Of a stretch of DNA of 64,000 bases, positions 12,374 to 22,700 are shown one piece after another. This DNA comes from Typhlomys cinereus (taxonomy: Eukaryota > Chordata > Mammalia > Rodentia > Platacanthomyidae): positions 1,104,893-1,168,892 of the forward strand of contig JALPQD010000054.1 of the NCBI GenBank assembly GCA_023101885.1. Reading direction: 5' to 3'. How positions within the stretch are numbered: the first letter of the stretch is position 1; every line of letters begins with the position of its first letter. Under the pieces are notes generated by a model that saw only the letters and a list, made by a program, of their open reading frames with translations, was not told the DNA's origin and ran no database searches. Position numbers and translations under genes: made by a program.

Positions 12374-13753
12374 ACCACAGACGAATTCAGGAACCACCAT
12401 GGACGCCTCCACCTCCTTGTTTACTCTGCCCTGGGATTCACAGGCTCCGCCCCATCAGGACCAGAAATGCAGGCAGCCCCGCTTCCGCCTGGCGTCTATA
12501 CGTGGGGTCTAGGATCCGAACTCAGGACCTTCTGCCTGCAAGGCAGAGGCTTAACCCCTGAGCCACCTCTCCAGCCCCCTCAAGGAAACTTTCTTACGTG
12601 TTCAACATAGACACAATTCTTTTGACTATTTCAACCCATGTTGTTGGTTCAATCTGCGAGTGGGCATCTTTCAGTTTGGGAGTCATCCACATTTCATTTT
12701 GGAATGAGACCCATCTCAGTTATACCTGGGAGAAATCTGGCCTCCCCTTTGGTTGCTTTTCAGCTCCATGAAAGGCACCGTCACCACCCTGAGGTCACTT
12801 CCTCAGTAAGAAATTTGGGGAAATTACATCAACTTCCTGCTTCCCCTGTGCTGAGAAGTAAAAGATCAGTACTAACTCCTCATAAAATAGTTCTAGGATC
12901 CCCTTAGAGTTAGGTGAGCTGTTAGTTAGTATTCCTCCCATGAACATTCATTAACCTTTAGCTCAGAAAAATTTCAATGTCCCACACCAAACTATGTGCA
13001 TTTCTAAACAGAACTTTCGTTTCTATATTTTTGGTCAAAATTTAGGGAAGCAATATTATTGAGTACACTTGGGTTCTTGTAAATGACTTAAATGTACTGC
13101 TTCTGTATTTGGACTATTTCATATGTGTGTGAATTACCGTGATCATAGTCACTCCCGTTCAGCCTCTTTTGTCCCATTTCTTCTCCTCCTCTTCCTCCTC
13201 TTTCCCCTCCTCCTCCTCTTCTTTTCTCTCTCATTAGTCTTCTTCCTACTTTCATGCCTTCTGTTGTTATTGCCGCTCGCTGAGTTCAGCTAGGGTTACT
13301 TCTATGGGCATGAGTAGGGGGCTGTTAACTGGATAACAATCAGTCTACAAATGTCTACACCACCAAAGAAATAGACTTCCCTATCGCTGGCAACCATTAA
13401 CTTCTAAGAGCTTCTGGTGAACTGGGTCCTGATGCTCTCCTTTTGACTTTAAGAAAGTCACACTTCAAGTGAAAGGTGGTAGGAAGAAACAGAAAAGGAG
13501 ACTAACTCTCTCCCGGGACTGTATTGCCCAAAGGCATCTCTGAGACAAGTGTGGAGACTTAATTCCTTCTCTTTGCTCCAGGGTAACTCATGATTGGATA
13601 GCACTCACCCCCAAAACTTTTGGTTCCCCCTTCAGGAAATCCAGCAGAGAGCTGTGAGGTCGGTAGGGCAAGGCAGTCAAGATGGTTTCAGTTGGGTCTA
13701 TGTTGATGACATTGATCCTACTTGGATTCCTGGATGGTGAGATCTCCATGATT
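1995..13753 (-). CDS. MS4A14: MS4A14, five N-terminal coding exons (3' part outside the window)
   Basis: Membrane-spanning 4-domains A14, a four-pass MS4A protein with a long cytosolic C-terminus. Coding exons are 13749-13609, 11483-11355, 9127-9080, 6327-6178 and 2093-1995 (141, 129, 48, 150 and 99 bp). All are whole codons with AG/GT borders, giving 189 residues. The N-terminal block TALPYRPHSSLLDFLKGEP and the exon-6 phrase AEFSISVT match human MS4A14 as I recall it. The large C-terminal exon would lie at coordinates below 1; nothing resembling it is in 1-1990. MS4A4 shares FLKGEPKVLG, but the rest excludes it. Position just downstream of MS4A7 on the same strand agrees with human gene order. 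Expression in testis is known for the family member, not visible here. Confidence 0.88.
3267..4265 (+). mobile_element. LINE-1 3' UTR insertion, 5'-truncated, with TSD
   Basis: A 1-kb copy of the 3' UTR of the young LINE-1 family (compare 62879-63908), ending in GTATGAGCGGAAATAAT plus an A-run. It is bounded by an 18-bp target-site duplication, aaaaatccagacactatg, at 3249-3266 and 4266-4283. It contains the family's G-rich run near 4180. It sits in MS4A14 intron 5 in antisense orientation to the gene. Confidence 0.9.
4325..5645. repeat. Unclassified dispersed repeat (R2), split by an older LINE-1 3' UTR
   Basis: Bases 4325-4555 and 5400-5645 correspond to the two halves of a repeat seen whole at 5757-6150 and 18086-18600. 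The interruption (about 4556-5395) starts with a T-run and contains a second segment (about 5060-5375) with a purine-rich run and an ATTAATAAAATAATGG end, resembling an Lx-type LINE-1 3' UTR. Confidence 0.55.
5757..6150. repeat. Unclassified dispersed repeat R2
   Basis: About 390 bp beginning near gggaataaggggtttatttt and ending near caagttaacacttgtatc. It shares GTGGGCTGGGCCTTCCCCAT with the other copies. It may be a DNA-transposon or LTR-type element; I cannot assign a family. Confidence 0.6.
6178..6327 (-). CDS. MS4A14: MS4A14 exon 5 (TM3 and loop)
   Basis: Fifty codons between CTTTTCCAG and GTAAGT. VTMNILSCLAAISGMVLIII is the third membrane segment, followed by a loop with cysteines (FCQIMYAQGTC). 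No stop or frameshift. Confidence 0.88.
6545..6880 (+). mobile_element. Composite tRNA/B1-type SINE (old)
   Basis: The left part is a decayed tRNA-like module (gccagtcagtgaagtgcctgc). The middle is a B1-like 7SL segment with agctgggcacagtgg and ending agagacccagtctcaaaa. The tail is CA-rich. Much diverged. Confidence 0.5.
6954..7260 (+). mobile_element. B2-like SINE, older subfamily
   Basis: Starts gggctggagagatggttcag with tRNA-type A and B boxes (GGTTAAGACTC, then GAGTTCAGATCCC). The body contains atgccaggcagaaatgg and a CACACA block, and the 3' end is an (AAAT)-type tail. Confidence 0.85.
7261..9079. other. MS4A14 intron 4, part
   Basis: Single-copy-looking AT-rich DNA with short T-runs (8664-8677) and an A-run at 7815-7828. 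No exon or clear repeat recognised. Confidence 0.4.
9080..9127 (-). CDS. MS4A14: MS4A14 exon 4 (TM2), short
   Basis: A 48-bp exon, FCLTGLGTVLKKPKIL, between TTAACAG and GTAAGT. It is three codons shorter than the usual 57-bp MS4A exon 4 (19 codons in MS4A7). The short lysine-rich end agrees with MS4A14, which lacks the usual GSLSI motif. A second AG 13 bp inside would break the frame. Confidence 0.82.
10579..10938 (+). mobile_element. Solo LTR, probably ERVL-MaLR type
   Basis: About 360 bp with the layout of an MST/MLT-like LTR: ggttgtggtttgaatgtg start, ccatgtcttcccactatgat in the middle, a taagccaaattaaaccc polyA-signal region, and a ttttattgcagcaccagaag end. No internal viral genes are present. 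Confidence 0.55.
11355..11483 (-). CDS. MS4A14: MS4A14 exon 3 (TM1 and start of TM2)
   Basis: Forty-three codons from a TTTATAG acceptor to a GTAAGT donor, VTQILLSLIILGLGIILSLS through LAGYPYWGAFI. The GYP-WG motif at the exon end is the MS4A signature. Confidence 0.9.
12036..12180 (-). mobile_element. B1-like SINE (7SL-derived), degraded
   Basis: In minus orientation, with tttgaaacaggggttcctg and the phrase cctaagtgccaggattacac, which are worn versions of the B1 body. Confidence 0.65.
12279..12595 (-). mobile_element. B2-like SINE, younger subfamily, with TSD
   Basis: The SINE occupies 12295-12579, from an A-tail (T-run here) and a (TG)n block at 12339-12370 to the head ccacctctccagcccc. 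A 16-bp duplication, tcaaggaaactttctt, flanks it at 12279-12294 and 12580-12595. Confidence 0.9.
13140..13450 (-). mobile_element. Lx-type LINE-1 3' UTR fragment
   Basis: A CTCCTCCTC-rich tract is followed by ctgagttcagctagggttac and gcaaccattaacttctaaga, phrases I associate with rodent Lx LINE-1 3' UTRs in reverse. It ends just upstream of the MS4A14 first coding exon region. Confidence 0.6.
13609..13753 (-). CDS. MS4A14: MS4A14 first coding exon
   Basis: Acceptor CTCCTAACAG, four untranslated bases, then ATG at 13749-13747. The 47 codons begin MEISPSRN and end FLKGEPKVLG, followed by a GTGAGT donor. An in-frame upstream ATG lies inside the intron and is rejected because the acceptor and family alignment favour MEIS. 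Cytosolic N-terminus. Confidence 0.88.
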
Positions 13754-14589
13754 CTGTTAGGAGAATGAGCGGGTGACACTTGCAGCCATACTCATGATGT
13801 CCTTCCCCACCGTCACATGGAGTTTTCAGCAGTGAGCCCTTAGCAATTACTCTGCTCCACGCTAGAACCATAGAATCTCAGTCATTAAGTCATAGAATCT
13901 GAAAATTCTAGAGCACACTAGCCCCCTTATCTTCCTGAAGAAGGAAACCATCACACCGAAGATATACTCTTTTGTCAAAGTGCTGATAAACATAGAACAC
14001 ACAAAATTAAATAGATGGTGTGCACAAAACTAAACTAAATGTAGCTGTGGTATGACTATGTACTATATGCTATAGTAAGATGTATATGTAAATATATATT
14101 GCCATACCAAATCTATATTCTATCAAAAACTGTTTACTATATTTTGCTTTCCAAATTAATCTTTCTGTGGTTTTTTAAGTATTAAATCATGGAAGCAAAA
14201 AACTTCATACAACCAAACATAAGATGTACAAATTATATCAAATATTTCCTGGTTTTGGCAACCATGAATAAAAGGGCTTCTCAAATTTCACATGATGACG
14301 TTCTTCTTAAAATTGCTGTGAAACAGGAAGGTGCTTCGGTGTGGCTTCTGTGCTGTCTTCTTGCCTGGAAGTCCAGGAAATACAAAGGAACTGAGACTTA
14401 ATGGTATTTCTACTATGTCCTGGGATATATGTAAGGAGTGGTGTTTGTTTTCATGTGTCTTAGCAATTCCATGTAACTGTTTGTACAGTGTCTAAGTTGA
14501 GCAGAAAGTCTAAATTACCTCAAGTTAAATTTCTAGGGATAGTAGAAGGAGACAGACTTTCCTTGTCCGTTTCCAAAGTCTGTGTTTCT

Positions 14590-14985
14590 ATTATTGTCAT
14601 AATTAGGCACAGCGGTCAACTTGACAGTTGAGGGTTTGAGCTCTGGGCACATTTATAAAGAATTAGTGGTTGAGTTGAGCCCGAGGCGAACCTGAAGGAT
14701 ATTGTCTAGCTGATGGGGAAGGCCCAGCCCATGGTGGGTGAGATTAGGCCCTGGATAAATCAGAGAGCTGGTTGAGAGAGTTGGCATCCTTCTGTATAAT
14801 TGGCCAGACATGCTGGTCTGGCAAGTAAGGATTGTTCCTCTCTCAGCTGTTATGTGGTGATGATGTGGCCAGTTCCCTCGGCCCTGGTGTTGATGCGTGC
14901 TCTCCCGTCAAGCTGGACTGAGAACTGTAACCAGAAATCCTAAGAGAGAATAAACCCTTGTTCCCTTAAGCCTAACACACCTCAG
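14590..14985. repeat. Unclassified dispersed repeat R2, inverted copy
   Basis: Reverse orientation relative to 5757-6150: begins near caacttgacagttgaggg, contains atggggaaggcccagccca, and ends near ataaacccttgttcccttaa. Lies between MS4A7 and MS4A14. Confidence 0.6.
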
Positions 14986-15379
14986 GTCAGTTGGTCAATG
15001 ATTAGACTAATGCCAGTGGGAATCACCAATCTAGTACTGGGGGAGAAGTGAGAAGTCATTGCATTCTGAGTCCATTAGAGAGTTGATAGAATGAGAGATG
15101 AGCCATACATTTTATGCAAAGAAAGAGTGAAGGCTGACTCCCCAGTTGTGGAGAGATTATTTTTCTAAATGGCTTTGATCCTAAAGGAGGAGTGTTCAGA
15201 TTGATGTCAACCAGACAAGAACAAGAGGGCAAAGGTCGCTGCTGTTCTTACTCCATTGTAATGCAGGTGCAAAGAGAGCACAACCTAAATGTATAGCGTC
15301 AGCATCTAGATGAAGGAGAATGTTGCCAGAAATCCAGAGAGCCAGGCCCCTCCAGAGGGTCCCCCAAAATATCAACTAC

Positions 15380-15670
15380 CCCGATTCTGACACCATGTAT
15401 TCATTTTTCCAGAATTTAGACTGCATATACGTGGAATTACATGCTATGGACTCTACTATAGATGGATTTTTTTTCTCTGAAATTATTTGTGTGATTCAGC
15501 TATTATTGTGCATGCAGTTGTGGTTTGTTCACTTGTGTTGCTGTATAGTACTTTATTGTCTGAACATACCGTTATTTTTAGTTGTTTAATTTATAGACAT
15601 TTGGATAATTTTCATTTGGGAACTGTTACATATACATCACTGCTGTGGCCATTTTTGTATCTTTTTCATC
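15380..15670 (-). mobile_element. Old LINE-1 fragment
   Basis: Minus-strand remnant of an L1M-type ORF2/3' region, recognised from ttgctgtatagtactttatt and nearby phrases. Strongly decayed. Confidence 0.45.
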
Positions 15671-15679
15671 TTCTGACCA

Positions 15680-15835
15680 GTTATTGACTCTTCCTTGTGC
15701 CTCTCTTTGGGCCTGAATCCTAACAGCTCAGATGTGGAACACAGCAGATAAAATGTGAAATACCAACATACTTAACCCAGGCTGTTGAAGTAGACCAGTT
15801 TCTACCAAAAGATAGATGTATTTCTATCAGTTGTT
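15680..15835 (-). pseudogene. Decayed partial copy of MS4A7 exon 6 and its intron
   Basis: On the minus strand this segment aligns with 17860-18000. It matches the 3' half of MS4A7 exon 6 (the part encoding F-W-K-LVYS) and then about 100 bases of the following intron, with many substitutions. The donor has become GTTAAG and the 5' half of the exon is not recognisable. It lies beyond the MS4A7 terminal exon, so it is not an alternative exon of the intact gene. It is probably the remnant of an old tandem duplication in the MS4A6/MS4A7 group. Confidence 0.6.
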
Positions 15836-16010
15836 TCTCCTTTGAGAGCAATATTAGGAATGCTCTTCATTGGGTGAGTCATATTAATTTCTCTAATATA
15901 AATGAAATTGATATTTTTTAAGGTTTAATTCCTTGTTTGTACTTAGATGGGAGAGTATGCCGTGATTAATTATAGTCTTTAAATCCAAATATTTAATAAT
16001 AAAATCATTA

Positions 16011-16200
16011 GGCTGAACATAGATCTCAATGATAGAGTACTTGCTTAGCATATGCAAGGCCCTAGATTTAATATCTCAAACCTCAAGAATTTAATAAGTC
16101 CTTTTGCCTGCCTTAGCCTCCCAAGCGCTGGGGTTACATGCCTTTTATTTCAGTCCTGAGGGTCAAACCCAGTGTCTTGTACATGCTAGCATATTCTTTT
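16011..16200 (+). mobile_element. ID-like SINE followed by B1/B4-like fragment
   Basis: 16011-16085 resembles an ID element (tRNA-Ala type): gatagagtacttgcttagca followed by gcaaggccctag. 16105-16200 is a reverse B1-like piece (cctcccaagcgctggggtta) joined to an ID/B4-like tail. Confidence 0.6.
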
Positions 16201-16431
16201 TTTGTATGTGTAAATAAATGGCCATTTAATTCATTTCAAAATGCCTTTAAGTGGAAAAATCAAATTTTGACAAAAATTCCTTTAGTCACATGCTAGCATA
16301 TTCTTTAAAGGAGTTAAAATGTTCTTACAATCCATATTATTTAAACAACTCGAGTGCCAAAATAATATAGAAACAGACCCAGCACAGCTTTATGATCTGG
16401 TCACTTCCCGTCCACACATGTCAACACATTT

Positions 16432-16437
16432 TTTATT
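16432..16437 (-). promoter_or_regulatory. Candidate MS4A7 polyadenylation signal
   Basis: AATAAA on the minus strand about 280 bases past the end of the conserved coding tail, a plausible spacing for a short 3' UTR. Hexamers are common in AT-rich DNA, so this is only a candidate. Confidence 0.35.
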
Positions 16438-16713
16438 TCTTTCAATTCAGAGACAGAAGAAACACTTTCTTTTTGCTTGGAGAAGCTCATAAAGTTTACA
16501 ACCATGTTGGAATGTTGGAGAAGGTGATTTTGCTGACCTGAACTTCTGGGAAGTTATTTTCAAGGGAAGTTAAATGACTCACATCGAAAGCACAGAAGGA
16601 AACTTTTCTTTGGAAGTCTATTTGTATGTAACACAGCAGAACTTTTTAGCCAAGTCTAAGTCGCATTTTCCCATGAGCAGTAGGCTTTGTTTTCTTCTGG
16701 AGTCAAGAGTAGC

Positions 16714-16786
16714 TTATATCCATGACTTTGAAGCGATCTTTTTGACATGTTGGATAGCACCTTGTTACTGAAAGAAGGAAAATAGA
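16714..16786 (-). CDS. MS4A7: MS4A7 terminal coding exon with premature TAA
   Basis: With acceptor TTTCCTGAG at 16788-16787, the first base completes the split exon-6 codon. The frame then reads LFSFFQ and meets TAA at 16767-16765. Beyond it, in the same frame, the sequence reads QGAIQHVKKIASKSWI and ends at TAA 16716-16714. That block clearly matches the conserved MS4A6/7 tail (human MS4A7 ends VKKSSSRSWI as I recall it). The first TAA occupies the place of a family serine codon, so a single C-to-A change (TCA to TAA) would explain it. A second possible acceptor at 16769-16768 (TTTCAG) gives a different frame and no family match. The predicted tail is about 17 residues short. Confidence 0.75.
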
Positions 16787-19700
16787 CTCAGGAAAAGACA
16801 AATATTTGTTAGTGGTGCTTCAATTTTGTTTTGGGGAAACTTTTAAAATACAAATGTCTATTTCTCTTAAGTTTTGTGTTATAGTAGCTCTTCCAACGTT
16901 GTCGCTATTTACTTGAGGCAGTATTAGTTCAAACGGATGCCATTCTCTGGCCACTTATATTTTAATTTTATTTGGCTCAGACTTCATTTAGTGTGATCAT
17001 GCTGGAATCATCAGTCAGATTATAACATTTTTCTTTTTTTACTGTAGCGCTGAGGAGAAACAAAATCGTTTTGAGAGGAAGGAAGAAGCAGCAGAGAAAG
17101 ATGTAAAGAGAACACAGAGGCCTTAGTAAATCTTCCCACATTTGGAAAGAAACTTGGCCCTGGTAACTCTTTAAGGAAACAAGCGGCTGTGCTCACAGCA
17201 AGAATTAGAGTGTACCACCTCTCATTTTTCTCCATGTGTAAGCCTTGGATCTTTTGCAAGATTTAATGAGCTGGTTTCTTTGTATGTGTGTGTGTGTGTG
17301 TGTAAAATATGCTTTTTATCTTTTATTTTATTTTTCCTAGTTTTACAAGCATAGTAAGTATTCCTGTTCTTTTCTTCTCCCTGTCTCTTCTCTCTTTCTC
17401 TCCCCTTCTCTCCCTCTCTCTCACAATGCCTTCCTCCTTCCTCTCCCTTCATCAGTCCATCCCACTCTCTCCCATCCTCCTTCTATGGATCCTGCTTCTA
17501 TGGATCCTGGGGGTTCTCTCTGGATGTCTGCTCCCGTAGGAGTTCAGGCCTCTGTGGCAGATCAAGTGGCCCTTCCTTGGGCAGACCCACTGATAGGGGT
17601 CTTCCCCTTCCCCTGTCTAGCCCTAGCCCTAAGGTTCCTACTGCTTGCAATTATTTCTCCTGAGATCCTCGCTAGTCTATGGGGGCGTGTTGGTGTGTCA
17701 TATGAGCTGGTTTCTAAAGCCAACTAGCTTCATATTATGTCATTGCCTAGCTGATGTGTTGCGCTTAGGCGCTGGTTGATTCCAGTATGTTCTTGGAGAA
17801 GCCTATCCATGGAGCTCTTTTTCACTGTAAAAGTCACCTTTGCGTGCATCTTATAACCAGTTAGTGACTCTCCCTTGTGCTGCTCTTGGGGCCCGAACTC
17901 CAGCAGCTCAGCTGTGGGACACAGCAGGTGGCACTGAAGTACCAGCATACTTACCTCAGGCTGGTTGAGTAGACCAGTTTCCACCAAAAGATGGAAGCGT
18001 ATACAGTGAGCAGGAGTTCCAGCACAGTGAAGATGAGGATCACCACCAGGCACCCCTGCAACGCAGGACAAGCGTGTCTGCATGTTGCTTATCAGTTCAT
18101 GACAAAGCAGCTTATGGGAACAAGGGATTTTATTCTGACTTTCAAGCGTCTGGTTCTAGTTCTTACTCCAGGGTGGCAGGAGAGCTGAGGACTGAGAGAA
18201 CTGGGCACACCATATCCACAGACTGCTGAGGGAGGGGCAAACCTGGCTGGCAAGACAGCATGTTTGTCCAAGTGTGCCGAAGAATGCCAACTCATTGAAT
18301 CAGCTAAAGAAGGACAGAGGTGGGCTCATGCCGTGGAATCCGCTGGTCTTACCAGCCTGGTTCAGAAGCTGAGCGTCTCAGGAGTCCCAGTCTGGTCCTG
18401 AAGAATGCCAGGCTTTACCAAGCCAGCGTCTCCCATCTTATTCACCTGCCCGGGGACAGTCCCATCCGCTATGGGCTGGGTCTTCCCCATCAATTAGATA
18501 ATCTCCTGCAGGCTTGCTCAGGACTTAGCTATTAATTCTTCACAACTCTGCCCAGAATTTGAGCTTCTATTGACACCTATAGTTAACTACCACAAACTCT
18601 TCCCTGCTTTCTCTTTCAGATGTCTTAGCAGAAGAAGGGCAATAAAGCGTGGCTATCATCTGAGAACCTTGGTGATACACATTCTGACAGGTAAGAGTAT
18701 GCAGTCATGAGCCTCTGGTTGCTTATTTCCTCTTTGTTGCAGGTGCTTTTTATTCACGATGTTTGTCGGTATGGATTTGATTTCATTCACCCCATAGCAG
18801 TCTCAGTGCATTCCTTCAGTATGTAACTTTATGATTTAATTTTTTTTTTGCAAAGTAGAAAGGAGTTTTATTCAAAGGCAAGGCAAACTTTCCAGTTAGA
18901 CACGCTGCACAGGAGCAGCAGATTCAGCACAGTTGCTCAAGAGCACTGGGTTGGGCTAGAGAGATGGCTCGGGGGTTAAGAGTCCGGCTCGAAAACAGAA
19001 AGATCTGAGTTCAAATCCCAGATCTCATGTAAAAATGCCAGGCAGAAATGGCAGTGGTCTGTACTTCTGACTCTGGAAGTCAGAGCCTGGGAAATCCCAG
19101 AATGAAGCACAAAAGGAGATAGAAGCACTCCAGAATGATTCCTGAAGTCACCCTTGGTCCTCCACAAGGACACATAACACCCTCTGGCACACACATGTTA
19201 AAAAAATTTTTTTAAAAAAGAGCACCAGGTTACTGTTTGGGGCTTTCTATAGATCCATTGGAAGGAAGAATTGGCTGCTAAAGGGGAAGGCGTGGGTGGT
19301 TCCCTGATTTGATTGACAGGCTTGGATTATGTTAGCCTTTATTCACTCTATGTGTCCTTTTCCATGAGGCATCTGATACAAATGACTTAAATTTTGAAAC
19401 ACTCTCAGGTATTTGTTTTTGTGTATCGTTCCTTCTCTCTTCCCCTCAACATGCATGCTCAAAGTCTGTTGAACCTGTTCATGCAGCTGCGGCCTGGTGT
19501 CTTTTTACTTCTGTGTTCATTTTCCAGGTTCTTTTTTTAAATCTTAGTGTATTGTACTCTATTTGATTTAATCATGCATTTCTTCAGATATAGGTCTGCT
19601 TTCTCTGACCTTTTCAGTTTCTAATGGCGAAGACTATAATTTTCGTTTCACACCATGTTACGTGGTTTATGACTAAATATCCTTGTTCTTTTTTTTCTTA

Positions 19701-22700
19701 CTGTTCTGCTCTCTTATTTTGATTTCATTAACTTTGCATTTTTATTAATTAGAATATGCTTCCCTTGTGGCCTTGCTGACTCTATTATCTGTACTGCTTG
19801 GGCGGCTGATTTGCATCTTTGCTCCGTCTACCACTGCTGTCAGATCTGGCTGCTTTCACTTTGTCTCATGTTTCTTATATTTTTATTATTATATGGTGAG
19901 AGTTCATATGTGGCAGTGGAATTCATTGATATCTGCAAACCTTGTAAATTGGGTTTACTGCCAGCTCTCCTAGATGGTTGGTTTGGGTTTGATTCTTCAA
20001 GGACCTTAGGAATCGCACCTGTCCGGGAGCAGTTTTTCCATTCCTTTATTTGAATGACCCCTATTTTGTAAGTGATTATGAGTTTAGATTCTCTGTCAAC
20101 ACAAAGCTGGAGAGAGCTGTGGCAGGGTGTCATGAAACATCTTGGGACAGTGAATAGAGTTTTAGCGGCCTTAAGATCAATCTCATCTCTAACATCTCTG
20201 TAGGACACTTTGTGTGAGCCCTTATGAGCCTGACAAACCTAAAATCCAGTTCTGGGATTAATATTGGATTACAGCCTGTGACACTTATCCATTTCTGTGC
20301 GTGCTTCCCCGCTTTTCTGATCTCAGTTCTTGTTGATGTTTTGGCTTTAGGGTCCTTCTTAGCTTCTAGAACCTAACATATCTTTCTTTCTTGACCCTCC
20401 CCCCACTTCCTTCTAGATTCCTTTCTTTTTCCATTCTTGATACATGTTTTCAAGTTTTTTTTTTTATTTCCGCTCATACAAACTTAATAGGTACACCAGT
20501 TCCCTCTCTCAAGTTTTTTTTTAAATCTGTTCTTTTCATCCAGGAATTGCTGTGTTAATTAAAATATGAGCAGTGTTCGGAGGCCTGCTAGTCTGTCATG
20601 TTGAACTTCACTGAGGTTGCAGGAAGTTCTTTTAGCTCTAGTTGTCTGAGAGTGAGAGGTCATATGATGTGTTAATTGAACAATCCTGCACTGTCCTCGT
20701 GGGGCGATGCTTTTCCTACCCTCATGGCTTTACCCTGTGTTTGTTCCCAAACATAATCTCCGGAGTTTCCTCATGCTGACTTCCAGTCATACGGGTCTCT
20801 GTCCTCTTGTGCTTCCTCAAGCTCCTGGATCAAAGGGGTTTCTTTCAAATGACTTCTGAATGAAATGGACAGACTCATAGAAAGATATGAGGTCAAAAAA
20901 CACGCGTGAATTCTGTGAGTCAGAACTCAGACAGATACAAGGCACTGGAAGACATTGCCGTGCGCTTCTTTACTCCTACCAAAAGTCACTAGGGAAGATG
21001 TCTTTCTCCGTGAAAGACCCGAGTGTTGTGGTTTTAATGCTGCAATCAGACATTTAGGGAATTGACTAAGCCAGGCTTGTTGCTATCAATAGATGACAGT
21101 CATCAAATTTAGAGGAAAGGTGCCAAGAAAATGCTGCTCAGGGACATTGCTGTTCCTTCTAGAAGCCCAAACCTATCGGCAAACCATCTCCCATCTCCTG
21201 CTCCCTCTGTGCCAGCCCAGATGGGGTGATACACAGTAATGGTGCATTTAGACTGAAAATTCAAGTTTTGCATCTACCTTAGTACATCATACACAGGCAT
21301 GTGGTTGAAGAAGTTAAATACTGTGATACTGTGGCTGCTCTGAGTCTCAGACTCACTGATTTCTATAAGACAAATCAATTTTTTTTCCAGATACAGGTTT
21401 CCAGCCCCAGGGAAAAGACCCAAAAGAATCCTCTCAAATTTAAGCTAAATAGAAATAATGAAAAAGGTTTTCTGCTTATGTTGAGGAAAACAATGGAGAC
21501 ACATAGTTAAACACATTAAGGTGGGAATGATACTGAGTCAGAACTTTCACTGTCTTCTCCCTCCCTCCCTCTCTCCCTTCCCTCCCTCTCTCCCTTACAT
21601 AACTCCCTACCTCTTTACCTTAGTTCATTCCTGCTTCCTTCTTACCTTCCCTCCTTCCTCGGTCTCTATTTACTCTTCCTCCTCCTCTTGCTTTCTTTCT
21701 TTCTTTCTTTCTTTTCTTTCTTTCTTTCTTTCTTCTTTCTTCTTTTTCCTTCTTTCTTTCTTCTTTCTTGCTTTCTTTCGTTCTTTCTTTTCTTTTTCTC
21801 TTACTTCCTCCTTCCTTACTTCCTTCCTTCCTTTCCTTCCTTTCCTTCCTTCCTCTTCCTTCCTTCCTTCCTTCCTTCCTTCTTTCTTTCTTTCTTTCTC
21901 TCTTTTCATTCATTTATTCTTTTGCCATGTTCATGTTCAAGGTATCTCCATACCATGTGATGTACAGACTTCTCTTTCAATTATAATCTCCCCTCCCCCA
22001 GTTTCCCTCAGATAGACCAATAGGACCAGTTAGTGCTGAAAAAGCAGAAGTTATGCAAACAGAGACATGAGTTTTCACATGACAGGATATTTTTAGTCTG
22101 AAACCACTTACTGTTACACCGGCATCAGCTAGAAGACAATCCTTGCTTTCAGAAAGTGAATTGTGATACTCGGAGTAAGGCAGCGAAGACAGAGACTTCT
22201 TTTCTGGATGACCACGTAGAGGGGCAGTCCCCAGGGTTACTAGGCTGTAAGTAAGTAGGATAAGGCCGGCTCCAGCAGCAACAGAACTCACCATGTTCGA
22301 AGCCAGGCTGCTCACCGCCTGGAAGAGAGATTCTGCATTGGATTCCCACCTGACCCTACTCTGTGCTCTTTTCCCCCTGCACAGCGTACTGCCACACTGC
22401 TTCCTTAGCTTTGGCAACACTGATATCTGCATCCTATTGGAAGATGGTGTCTAGTTTGTCTTTGCATGGCTCCATGCTCTGTAGTTGATTTATGACTACA
22501 TGATATAACTAGAACTTGTGTCCATGAGTAATTCCTGCAGTGGGAGGGGTTTTGATCACCCCACTATTTCATAGCTCCAAACACTGAGAAAGGGGTGCTC
22601 AGCTCAGAGCCAATATCTCCACTGACTTCTCCCAACAGTCTTAGAACTGTTGCCTGAACAGCCCCTAGAATACGGCCTGTATTGTCCTCTGGAAAACCTT

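Noticed and set aside
13609..13753. Identity as MS4A4 because of FLKGEPKVLG
   Set aside because: The preceding TALPYRPHSSLLD and exons 4-6 fit MS4A14, and the position next to MS4A7 agrees.
13588..13779. Upstream ATG (MSPAHSPN...) as the MS4A14 start
   Set aside because: It lies before a good splice acceptor (CTCCTAACAG); the family alignment starts at MEIS.
17730..18083. Frame after MS4A7 exon 6 reading VKKSS near 17810, as an alternative MS4A7 tail
   Set aside because: No suitable acceptor keeps this frame, surrounding residues do not match, and a much better tail match with an acceptor exists at 16714-16786.
21521..22015. Long open frames on both strands rich in F/L/S or K/E/R
   Set aside because: Pure low-complexity translation of the CTTT/CCTT tract.
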